Origin: Chelatococcus asaccharovorans
Lineage (GTDB): Bacteria; Pseudomonadota; Alphaproteobacteria; Rhizobiales; Beijerinckiaceae
DNA: 64,000 nt
Direction: 5' to 3'
Assembly: GCF_003201475.1 (NCBI RefSeq)
Contig: NZ_QJJK01000011.1
Coordinates: forward strand, 186,001-250,000
Shown: positions 54,421 through 62,900 of the stretch, one piece after another
Layout: the number at the start of each line of letters is the position of its first letter
How positions within the stretch are numbered: position 1 is the stretch's first letter
Notes under the pieces: generated by a model
What the model was told of the DNA's origin: nothing
The model's input: the letters and a program-made list of their open reading frames with translations, nothing else
The model's database searches: none
Program-made: the position numbers and the translations under genes

Positions 54421-54672
54421 TCATCGATGCAACGCGCAGTTCACAATCAAAAAGCGATAGACATCTCCGGCCCGGGCCACAAGTGCCAAGGCGCCCTGCC
54501 CTGAACTCAGGGTCAGCAAATCCTTGCAGCGAATACCCTGCGGACGCGGTTTCGGTGTTACGCCAAAGGCTTCGCACATCCCGTTCAGATTTATCGCCTG
54601 CGGCGTCTCGACGTCTTGTCTGATACGCGCCAATATGGAATTCCTCAAAATGTGACAGGCGCAGCTCGCCAT
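54421..54672 (-). CDS. Possible 83-residue protein
   Basis: A frame from ATG 54672 with protein-like content (ARIRQDVETPQAINLNGMCEA, then DLLTLSSGQGALALVARAGDVYRF). It lies between the murA operon and hemA. No clear ribosome site and no family recognised. Confidence 0.35.
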   Translation of the reverse strand: MASCACHILRNSILARIRQDVETPQAINLNGMCEAFGVTPKPRPQGIRCKDLLTLSSGQGALALVARAGDVYRFLIVNCALHR

Positions 54673-54754
54673 AGCGGTTGGGCTTATCCTGTCGCCTTGA
54701 CGCAGGGTAGGACCGCGATTGCGTGCGATCAGGCCCCGCCGGATGGGACGCCGC

Positions 54755-55981
54755 ATGATCTACGACCACTTTTTCCGCTCCGCCGTCGACACGCTGCACG
54801 ATGAGCGTCGCTATCGGGTTTTCACGACTTTGGAGCGCGACGTCGAACGATTTCCCCGGGCAATCTGGCATTCGTCGGATGGACCGCGCGACGTGGTGGT
54901 GTGGTGCACCAACGACTATCTCGGCATGAGCCGTCACCCGGTCACGATCGAGGCGGCCATGCGCACGGCGCAGCGCATGGGGGTCGGCGCCGGCGGCACG
55001 CGCAACATCGCCGGCACAAGCCTGCCGATCGTCGAGCTTGAGAAATCGCTGGCGCGCATCCATGGCAAGGAGAAGGCGCTTGTCTTCACCTCCGGCTATG
55101 TCTCCAACGAGACGGGTATCGCGACAATCGCGCAGCTTCTGCCCAACTGCCTCATTCTCTCCGATGCGCAGAACCACAATTCGATGATCGAGGGCGTGCG
55201 CCGCTCCGGCGCCGAAAAGGTCATCTTCCGGCACAACGACCTCGCCCATCTCGAAGATCTCCTGGCCGCCGCCGAGCCGGCCCGGCCCAAGCTTATCGTG
55301 TTCGAAAGTGTCTATTCGATGGACGGCGACGTCGCGCCGATCCATGCCATCTGCGATCTCGCCGAGCGTTATGGCGCGATGACCTATATCGACGAGGTCC
55401 ACGCGGCGGGCCTCTATGGCGCGTCAGGCGGCGGCTATGCGGAGGAAGTCGGGGCGCTCGAGCGCCTCGACGTGATCGAGGCGACGCTCGCCAAGGGCTT
55501 CGGCTGCATCGGCGGCTATCTCGCCGCAAGCGACCTCATCATCGATGCGATTCGCTCGAATGCGCACGGCTTCATCTTCACCACCGCCCTGCCGCCGGCC
55601 ATTGCCGCTGCCGCCCATGCCGCTGTGGAACATCTGGCGACAAGCAGCGAGGAACGCCGCAGGCATCGCACCCAGGTTGCGCGCACCAAGGCCGTCCTCA
55701 ATGCCGCCGGGCTGCCGGTGAAGTTGAACCCGACGCATATCGTGCCCGTCATTGTCGGCGACCCCGAACTGACGAAGCGCGCCAGCGACATGCTGCTCAT
55801 GGAGCACGGCATCTATGTGCAGCCCATCAACTATCCCACGGTGCCACGCGGCACCGAGCGGCTGCGCATCACGCCAACACCTTTCCACAGCGACGATCTC
55901 ATCGACGGGCTCGCCGACGGGCTGGTCGCGGTGTGGCAGAAACTCGGCCTGCCCCTCAAGCCGCAGGCCGCGGCGGCGTGA
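54755..55981 (+). CDS. hemA: 5-aminolevulinate synthase
   Basis: A 408-residue PLP enzyme condensing glycine and succinyl-CoA, the C4 entry to haem in Alphaproteobacteria. The start at 54755 gives [20 protein letters not shown]. Signatures: [25 protein letters not shown], the aspartate in [12 protein letters not shown], and the PLP lysine in [13 protein letters not shown] (ALAS usually has 'TLaKafG'). KBL and BioF relatives share the fold, but the N-terminal block favours ALAS. Confidence 0.93.
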   Translation: MIYDHFFRSAVDTLHDERRYRVFTTLERDVERFPRAIWHSSDGPRDVVVWCTNDYLGMSRHPVTIEAAMRTAQRMGVGAGGTRNIAGTSLPIVELEKSLARIHGKEKALVFTSGYVSNETGIATIAQLLPNCLILSDAQNHNSMIEGVRRSGAEKVIFRHNDLAHLEDLLAAAEPARPKLIVFESVYSMDGDVAPIHAICDLAERYGAMTYIDEVHAAGLYGASGGGYAEEVGALERLDVIEATLAKGFGCIGGYLAASDLIIDAIRSNAHGFIFTTALPPAIAAAAHAAVEHLATSSEERRRHRTQVARTKAVLNAAGLPVKLNPTHIVPVIVGDPELTKRASDMLLMEHGIYVQPINYPTVPRGTERLRITPTPFHSDDLIDGLADGLVAVWQKLGLPLKPQAAAA

Positions 55982-56098
55982 GGCTGTCAACAGGCGTGGA
56001 AGAACGCATTTAGTGGCATCTGTGTGCTTGCGCGGGCGAATGCCTTGTGGCAGTGTCCGCGCGATTTCAGGCAGGCACGCGCCGCCGGACGTCGATTG

Positions 56099-56173
<75 letters not shown>

Positions 56174-56364
56174 TCCCTTCCCTTCGCCAGACCGCCGGTA
56201 CAGTCCAGACGCTACCCCCTCACGGGCGTGCGCCGGATGTGGTGTGCTTAGCTTCGCCCGAATCGCGGGGCTTGTCTTTACGATTGCGCCGCACGCAGGT
56301 TTGACCGACAAATCCGGCAGGTTCATCATGGGAGAGAATCCCCCATCAGCCGGTCATTCCCGCC

Positions 56365-56646
56365 ATGTCCATCCAACCCGAGACATTCCTGCGCGGGCGA
56401 GCCCTGGCCGAGGCCCTGCGCGCGCCCGATGTCGATCATCGCGCCGCGATCGAGGCGTTCGTCGAACCCTTCGAAGAGACGGATGGCCTGCTCGCCGCGA
56501 CGTCGGTGGTCATGTCGCTCGCCGATGCCTTCGTCGGCACGCCGCGCGGCCTCGCGGAGGATGCCGTGCGCGGCTTAGTCGATGCCGCCATCGCCGCCGG
56601 CTACAACGCGGAATACAAGGCGCGTATGATGGAAGGCCGCATGTGA
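56365..56646 (+). CDS. Hypothetical 93-residue helical protein
   Basis: Mostly helical and acidic (ALRAPDVDHRAAIEAFVEPF, then SLADAFVGTPRGLAEDAVRG). It precedes the alcohol dehydrogenase by 62 bases. No family recognised. Its end is followed by short repeats of ACATGTGACATCAC. Confidence 0.55.
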   Translation: MSIQPETFLRGRALAEALRAPDVDHRAAIEAFVEPFEETDGLLAATSVVMSLADAFVGTPRGLAEDAVRGLVDAAIAAGYNAEYKARMMEGRM

Positions 56647-56708
56647 CATCACATGTGACATCACGCAGGAGGTCACGCGGGGTGACCGGAGGCTGTTAGG
56701 GACCGGCG

Positions 56709-57692
56709 ATGTTTGCAATGCAGCTCAGGGCGTTGGGAACGCCGCTCGTCTGGACCGAACTGCCGGACAGGGAACCCGGTCCCGGGGAGATCCGCGTCAA
56801 GGTCGCCGCCTGCGGCGTCTGCCGAACCGACCTTCACGTGGTCGACGGCGACCTGCCCTCGCCGAAATTGCCCATCATCCCGGGCCACGAGATCGTCGGC
56901 CGCGTCGATGCGCTTGGCGCCGGCGTCACCGATCTCACCATCGGCGAGCGTGTCGGCGTTCCCTGGCTTGGGCATACCTGCGGGACATGTCCTTATTGCG
57001 CGAGCGGCCATGAAAACCTCTGCGACGCGCCGCTGTTCACCGGCTACACCCGTGACGGCGGCTTCGCGACCGCCTCCATCGCGGACAGCCGCTATGCGTT
57101 TCCGCTCGGGGAGGACGGCGACGACGTCGCGCTCGCGCCGCTTCTCTGCGCGGGGCTCATCGGCTGGCGCGCGCTCGCGATGGCAGGAGACGGCAAGCGC
57201 CTTGGCCTCTACGGCTTCGGCGCCGCCGCGCATATCATCGCGCAGGTGGCCGCCTGGCAGGGCCGCACCGTCTATGCCTTTACCCGGCCCGGAGACGTCG
57301 CGACCCAGGCCTTCGCCAAGACAATCGGCGCCATCTGGGCGGGAGGATCGGACGAAATGCCGCCTGACCTGCTCGATGCCGCCCTGATTTTCGCCCCGGT
57401 CGGCGCCCTTGTCCCGGCCGCGCTGAAAGCCGTCCGCAAAGGCGGCCGCGTCGTCTGCGCCGGCATTCACATGAGCGATATCCCGAGCTTCCCCTATAGC
57501 CTCCTGTGGGAGGAACGGCAGATCGTCTCGGTGGCAAACCTCACGCGCCAGGACGGGCTCGACTTCCTGAAGATCGCCCCGCAGGCCGGGATCACCACGA
57601 CCACAAGCCGCTATCGCCTGGCCGACGCCAATCAGGCGCTCGATGATCTGCGCGCCGGCCGGTTCGAAGGCGCGGCGGTCCTGGTGCCCTAA
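56709..57692 (+). CDS. Zinc-dependent alcohol dehydrogenase
   Basis: A 327-residue MDR-family enzyme. Catalytic zinc ligands are in CGVCRTDLHVVDGDLP and GHEIVGRV. The structural zinc is in CGTCPYCASGHENLC, with four Cys. The Rossmann motif is LGLYGFGAAAHI. It is close to the AdhA group that oxidises ethanol and similar alcohols. It overlaps the end of the convergent cyclase gene by four bases. Confidence 0.92.
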   Translation: MFAMQLRALGTPLVWTELPDREPGPGEIRVKVAACGVCRTDLHVVDGDLPSPKLPIIPGHEIVGRVDALGAGVTDLTIGERVGVPWLGHTCGTCPYCASGHENLCDAPLFTGYTRDGGFATASIADSRYAFPLGEDGDDVALAPLLCAGLIGWRALAMAGDGKRLGLYGFGAAAHIIAQVAAWQGRTVYAFTRPGDVATQAFAKTIGAIWAGGSDEMPPDLLDAALIFAPVGALVPAALKAVRKGGRVVCAGIHMSDIPSFPYSLLWEERQIVSVANLTRQDGLDFLKIAPQAGITTTTSRYRLADANQALDDLRAGRFEGAAVLVP

Positions 57693-58933
57693 ACAGCGTC
57701 CGGCGTCGGCGGCTCGGCGCGCGGCGCGACGGTATGGAGTACGACGGCCTTCTCAACACCTTTCAGGACGACCGGCGAACGCGGATGGAACGCGAACGCG
57801 TCCGGCCGAGCGGCCATGACGGCGTCCCGGGTATCCGGACAGACCAGCATCTGCCCCGGTGTGGACGGATCGACCTGCGCGACGATGCGCGCAGCCAGAT
57901 TGACCGTGGCGCCGAAGATGTCCCCGTCTCGCGGGACCACCGGGCCCGTGGCCAGCCCGGTGCGAACCGGCGGCAACCCGTCCACGGCACCGCGGTCTGC
58001 TATGGCAAAACAGGCTTCCAGCGCCGGGATGGCCTCTGGAAAGAGCAGCATCACCCCATCCCCGAGGGCTTTGACAAGCCGCCCGCCATGCCGGGAAACC
58101 GCGTCCTGGGCGAGGGCCTCGAGGCGCGACGCATAGTCGGCTGCGTGCTCGTCACCCATCGCCTGGGTCAATGCCGTAAAGCCCGCAAGGTCGATGAAGG
58201 CGACCGTGGGCGGCCTGCGGTTGAGCGCTTCACCGAGGCCCGCCTCGCAGAGGACCTCCTGCACGCGCATGACGACATTGTCGAAGACGGCCTCCTCCAG
58301 CATGCGCCGCTGGAGCAGGAAAAGCGCGCGGAACCCCAGCCGCTGCAACTGCAGCCGCATCTCCGCGCCGCGCACCAACATGTCGCGGCGCGAGACGCCG
58401 GAAGCCAGCATGCGCTCCTCGACTTCGCCGCGAAACAGATCCCGCATCGTCTCGACGCTGCGCCGCACGGATTGGCCGAAAATCCGCAGGACGCGCGCAA
58501 GGGCATCATCACCGAGACCAAAGGCCCGCGCGGCGGCGATCAGCGACATCAATTCGATATCGTCCTCACGCAACGGCTGATCCGGCCGCAAGGCCGGCAG
58601 GCCGATCGCACTGCGCAATCGCGCGGCGATCCCGGCGTCGAGACCGAGCGACGCCAACAGGTCTTCGCTCCCCCTCGCCGACAGGGAAATGGGCTCGAAC
58701 ATCAGCTGGCCGGCGAAATCCAGGGATAGCAAATCATCCGCGATCGCTGCAGCCAGCACCGTGGTGTCCAGGCCTGCCTCGCGAAGCGCCAGCGCAAGGC
58801 GCACCCGGCTGGCATCAGCCGTCGCAAAGGATCCATCCGATGGGGACAGGATGCCCAGCGCAACGAAGTCGGCAATGTCACTGACGTCGCAACCTGCCAG
58901 TTGAGCGAGTTCGATCGTCGTGACGGTCGCCAT
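57689..58933 (-). CDS. Class III adenylate cyclase with Rv1264-type regulatory domain
   Basis: A 414-residue cyclase. The catalytic domain (about 240-400) has both metal aspartates (FIDLAGFT and KALGDGVM), the adenine-selecting Lys in RLVKALGD, and the Asn/Arg pair in GATVNLAARIV. The middle part (AIGLPALRPDQPLREDDIEL, later RVLRIFGQSVRR) matches the regulatory domain of mycobacterial Rv1264. The first 70 residues (ELAQLAGCDVSDIADFVALGIL) look like a MerR-type winged helix or a degenerate copy of the same domain. All catalytic residues are present, so it should be active. Confidence 0.88.
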   Translation of the reverse strand: MATVTTIELAQLAGCDVSDIADFVALGILSPSDGSFATADASRVRLALALREAGLDTTVLAAAIADDLLSLDFAGQLMFEPISLSARGSEDLLASLGLDAGIAARLRSAIGLPALRPDQPLREDDIELMSLIAAARAFGLGDDALARVLRIFGQSVRRSVETMRDLFRGEVEERMLASGVSRRDMLVRGAEMRLQLQRLGFRALFLLQRRMLEEAVFDNVVMRVQEVLCEAGLGEALNRRPPTVAFIDLAGFTALTQAMGDEHAADYASRLEALAQDAVSRHGGRLVKALGDGVMLLFPEAIPALEACFAIADRGAVDGLPPVRTGLATGPVVPRDGDIFGATVNLAARIVAQVDPSTPGQMLVCPDTRDAVMAARPDAFAFHPRSPVVLKGVEKAVVLHTVAPRAEPPTPDAV

Positions 58934-58971
58934 GCAACCCTTACTCCATCGCGGTTCGACGGCGTCACACT

Positions 58972-59100
58972 AGAGCAAATCCGGCTTGGATTGAATCAGC
59001 ATTGGATTGGTCAGCAGATGCTGTCCGAGCTGGTGAATTTGCATGTTCATTGGGGAGTGGAGCCAATCCGAAAAAGTCGGACGTACTCCAGGTGGACGGT
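58972..59100. repeat. Divergent copy of interspersed repeat family 1
   Basis: CTAGAGCAAATCCGGCTTGG followed by ATTGAATCAG matches the hairpin part of the 36491 copy. The rest is diverged, ending in a GGAGCCAATCCGAAAAAGTC unit that is repeated at about 59355. Confidence 0.6.
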
Positions 59101-59127
59101 TCCCAGACGGAAGGCCGGCTTGGAACG

Positions 59128-59331
59128 CTATTCGGTGATCTTTGTCGAAGGCGGCGCGGAAATCGCCAGGAGATCAAGCGAGCGAACGATGGAGACAAGC
59201 GCGAGCACGATGACGACGACCCGGATGATCATCTTGACGCGACCATCGAAGGGCAGGAACCGGACGAGCCAGATAACGAGACCGCAGATCAAGATCGTCA
59301 CGATCGCATGCGTCAGAACGGTGATGGCCAT
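59128..59331 (-). CDS. Small membrane protein (Thivi_2564-like)
   Basis: A 67-residue protein from ATG 59331, with AGGAG nine bases upstream. Two membrane helices (VLTHAIVTILICGLVIWLVRFL and VKMIIRVVVIVLALVSIV) joined by a short DG loop. It resembles the small Thivi_2564-type proteins. Function unknown. Confidence 0.6.
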   Translation of the reverse strand: MAITVLTHAIVTILICGLVIWLVRFLPFDGRVKMIIRVVVIVLALVSIVRSLDLLAISAPPSTKITE

Positions 59332-59406
59332 GCATTGTTCTCCTACCTGGAGCCAATCCGGCTTCGAATGAACAATCTGTTGATTGAATCGGCTGAGGCC
59401 ATCCAA

Positions 59407-59745
59407 GCCGGCAACGGGTGAATGGGCGCGTCTAGAGCATAATCCGACCGGAGTGAAACGAGGATCGATAAGATTATGCTTGAAATAAAAGAGGTTAGAG
59501 CGCCGATCCGATGCAATCAGATCGAAACGCGCTCTAGCCTGGAGCGCAACAAGTCCCGCAGCAGACGGACGTGCTCGGGGAGAAATCGCGTCAACACCCC
59601 GTCGCCAATACGCCCCGTCGCCAATGAAGACGCACGCGCTGCTGTTGGCTACATCGGCCGCATAGGCATCGTGAACGCCCCCATTGGACGTGGAGACGCC
59701 GCCACGGCTTTGGGCCGTGCTATACGCCGGGCCGTTGGTTGATGC
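59407..59745. other. Intergenic repeats
   Basis: About 340 bases with more copies of family 1-like units: TCTAGAGCATAATCCGACCGG at about 59432, a TCGAAACGCGCTCTAG end at about 59521, and GGAGCGCAACAAGTCCCGCAGCAGACGGA-like sequence at about 59541. No gene supported. Confidence 0.5.
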
Positions 59746-59880
59746 TTAACGGCGCCTTGGGTCTCTGCGCAACCGCACAGGCACCAGTTTCGTCGCCGGG
59801 CGTCGCACGGCGTATGCAAACAGCGCGACTGCGGCGAGATTGATAGCGGCGGCGCTAATCAGATAGCCGATGATATTCAT
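59746..59880 (-). CDS. 44-residue membrane peptide
   Basis: The ATG at 59880 follows AAGGGA. One membrane helix (MNIIGYLISAAAINLAAVAL) is followed by a strongly basic tail (RRP ... VRLRRDPRRR). The helix/tail design is that of a single-pass inner-membrane peptide. It was found by direct reading. Confidence 0.6.
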   Translation of the reverse strand: MNIIGYLISAAAINLAAVALFAYAVRRPATKLVPVRLRRDPRRR

Positions 59881-60154
59881 ACTTCGATCCCTTACCCACC
59901 GCTATATGAACGCCAAGGTAGCGCTTCGGTTCCACGCATCCGATCGCGCGCCTCTTGATCCCGACCTTTTCGCCCTATGCCAGGGACGCGTTGACCTGTC
60001 GCTGACTCAGGTCGATGATAGGCGCGCCTTGAGCATTTGACGAGATGGGTTCGCCATCGATGATGCGAAAAGCACGAGTAAAGTCAACGAGGCAGCTAAA
60101 ATTGGTGCGCGGAGCGCAGCATGTGATGCCGGAAGAGCGGGGCCAGCGACGATC

Positions 60155-60766
60155 ATGACGACAGCCAGCGCCATCATGGCCACCCTGGGGCTCAAACGCC
60201 ACCCGACTTGCGGGTACGTCCAGGAAACCTATCGCAGCCATCACAGTCTGCCCGCATCATCGCTGCCGGATGGCTATCAGGGCCCGCGTCCGGCGGGGTC
60301 GGCTCTCTATTTCATGGTGACGACCGATGCCCATATTGTGATGCACCGCATCCGCGGCGACCAGATCTATCACCACTACCTCGGCGATCCCCTCCAAGTC
60401 CTCCTCCTCTATCCCGACGGCACGGGAGAAATACGCGTGGTCGGCCCGGATCTCGAAGCCGGCATGCGGCCGCAGCTTCTCATCCCGGGCGGCACCTTTC
60501 ACATGTCACGCCTCGAACACCACCAGGGCTTTGCCCTTCTGGGGTCGTCCGAATGGATCGGGGTCGAGCCGCCCGATGTCGAACTGGGCGACTTCGAAGA
60601 CCTGAGCCGACGCTATCCGGCCATGCGCGACATCATGATGGATTTCATGGCGAGCGCAGGCTCGCCCAGCGGTCCCTTGCGTGAGGCCCTGCGGCATCGC
60701 GAGGCCCTGTTGGACGAGGCCTTGAAAGAGACCTTCCCCGGCAGCGATACACCTTCTATCGCTTGA
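60155..60766 (+). CDS. DUF985 cupin protein
   Basis: A 203-residue cupin of the DUF985 group: LGLKRHPTCGYVQETYRSHH, then IVMHRIRGDQIYHHYLGDPL and QLLIPGGTFHMS. Family members are often annotated as sugar-epimerase-like cupins without known activity. It precedes the hydratase by 94 bases and may be in its operon. Confidence 0.82.
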   Translation: MTTASAIMATLGLKRHPTCGYVQETYRSHHSLPASSLPDGYQGPRPAGSALYFMVTTDAHIVMHRIRGDQIYHHYLGDPLQVLLLYPDGTGEIRVVGPDLEAGMRPQLLIPGGTFHMSRLEHHQGFALLGSSEWIGVEPPDVELGDFEDLSRRYPAMRDIMMDFMASAGSPSGPLREALRHREALLDEALKETFPGSDTPSIA

Positions 60767-60860
60767 CCCCCCGTTCGTCGCCTGATTCAGGGTGACGCGA
60801 TGGCATCGACCGAGACATTCCCGCCCGACCCGAGACACCAACGATCAAGGCAACGACACA

Positions 60861-61613
60861 ATGAGTTTACCGGATCGCATCCAGGATGCCGCAACCATCC
60901 TGGCGGAGGCGCATCGCACCGGCACGGCCATCGAAAGCCTGCCCGCCAACCTGGTCAGCTCAGCCGCGGAAGCCTATGCGGTGCAGGAGCGCGTGGTCCA
61001 GCTGCTCGATCAGGATGTCGTCGGCTGGAAGGCCGGCTTCGATGCGGACGGCCAACCGATGTGTGCGCCGATCATGGCCCGGGTCAGCCGCCACGGAGGC
61101 CCGGAACTTCCCGTATTCGGCAGCGCGCCCTGCGCCATCGAAGTGGAAATCGCCTATATCCTTGACGCAGACGTGCCCGCGGACGCGCCGGTCGCAGACG
61201 CGCAATCCGTCGTCTCGCAGATCGCGCTGGGCATGGAGCTCATCCAGTCCCGCTACCGGGACCGGGCAGCGCAGCCCTTCCTGGCGATGCTCGCGGACGG
61301 CCTCGCCAACGGCGGTTACTATCTGGCGGCTCAAAGCCGCTGGGCCGACGCACCGGACCTCAAGGCCATGCATCTGACCGTGATGCGGGATGGCGAGACG
61401 ATCTGGGACAAGACCGTTGCCCACCCGCAGGTCGATCCCGCAACTCCCCTCAACGCGCTGCTCGCCGCGCCTCCACGCCATTGCGGGGGACTCAGGAAGG
61501 GCCAGTTCATCACGACAGGCACGCTGAACGGTGCCCCAACAGTCCCCGTGCCGAGCAGCGTCGCCGCCCTCACGGTCATCGGACCGCTGGCCGCCAAGCT
61601 CGTCAAGCGCTAA
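60861..61613 (+). CDS. 2-keto-4-pentenoate hydratase-like protein (MhpD family)
   Basis: A 250-residue protein of the fumarylacetoacetase/hydratase fold (MhpD/DmpE group): QDVVGWKAGFDADGQPMCAPI, the acidic metal site IEVEIAYILDADV, and the C-terminal CGGLRKGQFITTGTLNGA. The start at 60861 has AAGG upstream. It hydrates 2-keto-4-enoic acids from meta-cleavage of aromatics, or a related acid. The stop codon lies within an 18-base tandem duplication (61607-61642). Confidence 0.88.
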   Translation: MSLPDRIQDAATILAEAHRTGTAIESLPANLVSSAAEAYAVQERVVQLLDQDVVGWKAGFDADGQPMCAPIMARVSRHGGPELPVFGSAPCAIEVEIAYILDADVPADAPVADAQSVVSQIALGMELIQSRYRDRAAQPFLAMLADGLANGGYYLAAQSRWADAPDLKAMHLTVMRDGETIWDKTVAHPQVDPATPLNALLAAPPRHCGGLRKGQFITTGTLNGAPTVPVPSSVAALTVIGPLAAKLVKR

Positions 61614-61642
61614 GCAAGGATCTCGCGCTAAGCAAGGATCTC
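61607..61642. repeat. 18-base tandem duplication at the hydratase 3' end
   Basis: GCGCTAAGCAAGGATCTC is present twice in direct succession, including the stop codon of the hydratase in the first copy. A slippage duplication. Confidence 0.9.
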
Positions 61643-61657
61643 GCCGGCGGCCGGCCC

Positions 61658-62746
61658 TTACTTTGTTTCGTCGCCGGCCACATAGGCATTCTGCAGCCGG
61701 CGGCTTTCCATCCGGTTGATGGTCGCGATGATGATCGGCAGCAGGACCGCGACCAGCATAAAGCGCGCCAGGTGATGGGCGCCGACGAAGATCGGGTCCA
61801 GCCCGAGCAGAAGCGCCAGCACCGTCATGACTTCAAGGCCACCGGGCGCGAAGGCGATGATGGCCGCGGCAAAGGTCACGTCGGCCAGTTGCCAGGAGAC
61901 CACGGCAAATCCCAAGGCGATCGCGAAGGAAACGACGAAGGATCCGATGGCGGCCGGGAAGGCCGCTATCAGGGCGGGCCGGTTGATGGTGGCGAAGCGC
62001 GATCCGACGAAGGCGCCCACCAACACGAGTGACAGCGTATAGAGCGGTACCGGCAACCGGCCCTGCACCAGACCAAAACCATGCGCGAGGACACTGACAA
62101 CGAGCGCGCCAAGCAGCATCGGCGCAGCGACTTTCAAGCGGTGCAACACCAGCGAAAGCATGAATGACAGCGCCATGATCACGGTGAAGGGCAAGGGTGC
62201 CAGCACCTCACCTGTCTGTGGTACCTCTGTTGCGGCGCCCGAGAACACGATGATCATCGGTAGGATCAGTACGAGCACAAAGAGGCGGAAGGATTGCACG
62301 ACCGCAATCAATCCAACGTTTCCCCCGCGATCCGCTGCAACGGCCATCACCGTCGACAAAGCTCCAGGCGCCGAACCAAGAACCGCGTCAGCCAGGGTCC
62401 AGCCCGACCTGCGCTTGAGCCAAAGCGACGTCAGGACCAGCACGCCGACAACCGACAAGGCAAGAAGCAGGAGGCTGACGGGATAGCGGGTCAGTGCGCT
62501 GAGCGCTTCGGGAGTGGCCGTCGCCCCCATGCTGAACCCGGCCAGCAGGAAGGCGGTCTCCACCAGAGGCCGCGCCATTGGCACGGAGCGGCGGATGAGA
62601 CACAGGAAGACGACGGCGCTGACTGGACCTGCCACCCAGGCCGCAGGAACGCCGAGGGTAACAAATAACAGGCCACCGGCTCCGGCCAAGGCGACCTGCG
62701 CGACTTGACGCGCGGATGCCAGGAGAACGGAACCGATGCGGGTCAT
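61658..62746 (-). CDS. AbrB-family membrane protein
   Basis: A 362-residue protein with about ten membrane helices in two repeats: VPAAWVAGPVSAVVFLCLI, then GFSMGATATPEALSAL, and GSAPGALSTVMAVAADRGGNVGLIAVVQSFRLF. It is the AbrB/AmoA 'putative ammonia monooxygenase' family, in fact a transporter-like family of unknown substrate. Convergent with the hydratase. Confidence 0.88.
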   Translation of the reverse strand: MTRIGSVLLASARQVAQVALAGAGGLLFVTLGVPAAWVAGPVSAVVFLCLIRRSVPMARPLVETAFLLAGFSMGATATPEALSALTRYPVSLLLLALSVVGVLVLTSLWLKRRSGWTLADAVLGSAPGALSTVMAVAADRGGNVGLIAVVQSFRLFVLVLILPMIIVFSGAATEVPQTGEVLAPLPFTVIMALSFMLSLVLHRLKVAAPMLLGALVVSVLAHGFGLVQGRLPVPLYTLSLVLVGAFVGSRFATINRPALIAAFPAAIGSFVVSFAIALGFAVVSWQLADVTFAAAIIAFAPGGLEVMTVLALLLGLDPIFVGAHHLARFMLVAVLLPIIIATINRMESRRLQNAYVAGDETK

Positions 62747-62900
62747 ACCATCTCGATGACGAAGGCGCGGTTCAGCGCGCGCAGGGGATAGAAGACCTAT
62801 CGCGCGTTCTGCAACTGTCCGTCAAACGCTCATGGCGCAACGCGCAGGTGCAGGCCATGCACCGGCTGCAGCCCCGTATGGGCTCCTGGCCAAAGCGCCC

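Noticed and set aside
60007-60195. Possible minus-strand membrane peptide before the DUF985 gene
   Set aside because: Overlaps the cupin start, no ribosome site seen, and the frame looks like a GC-rich shadow; kept out for lack of support.
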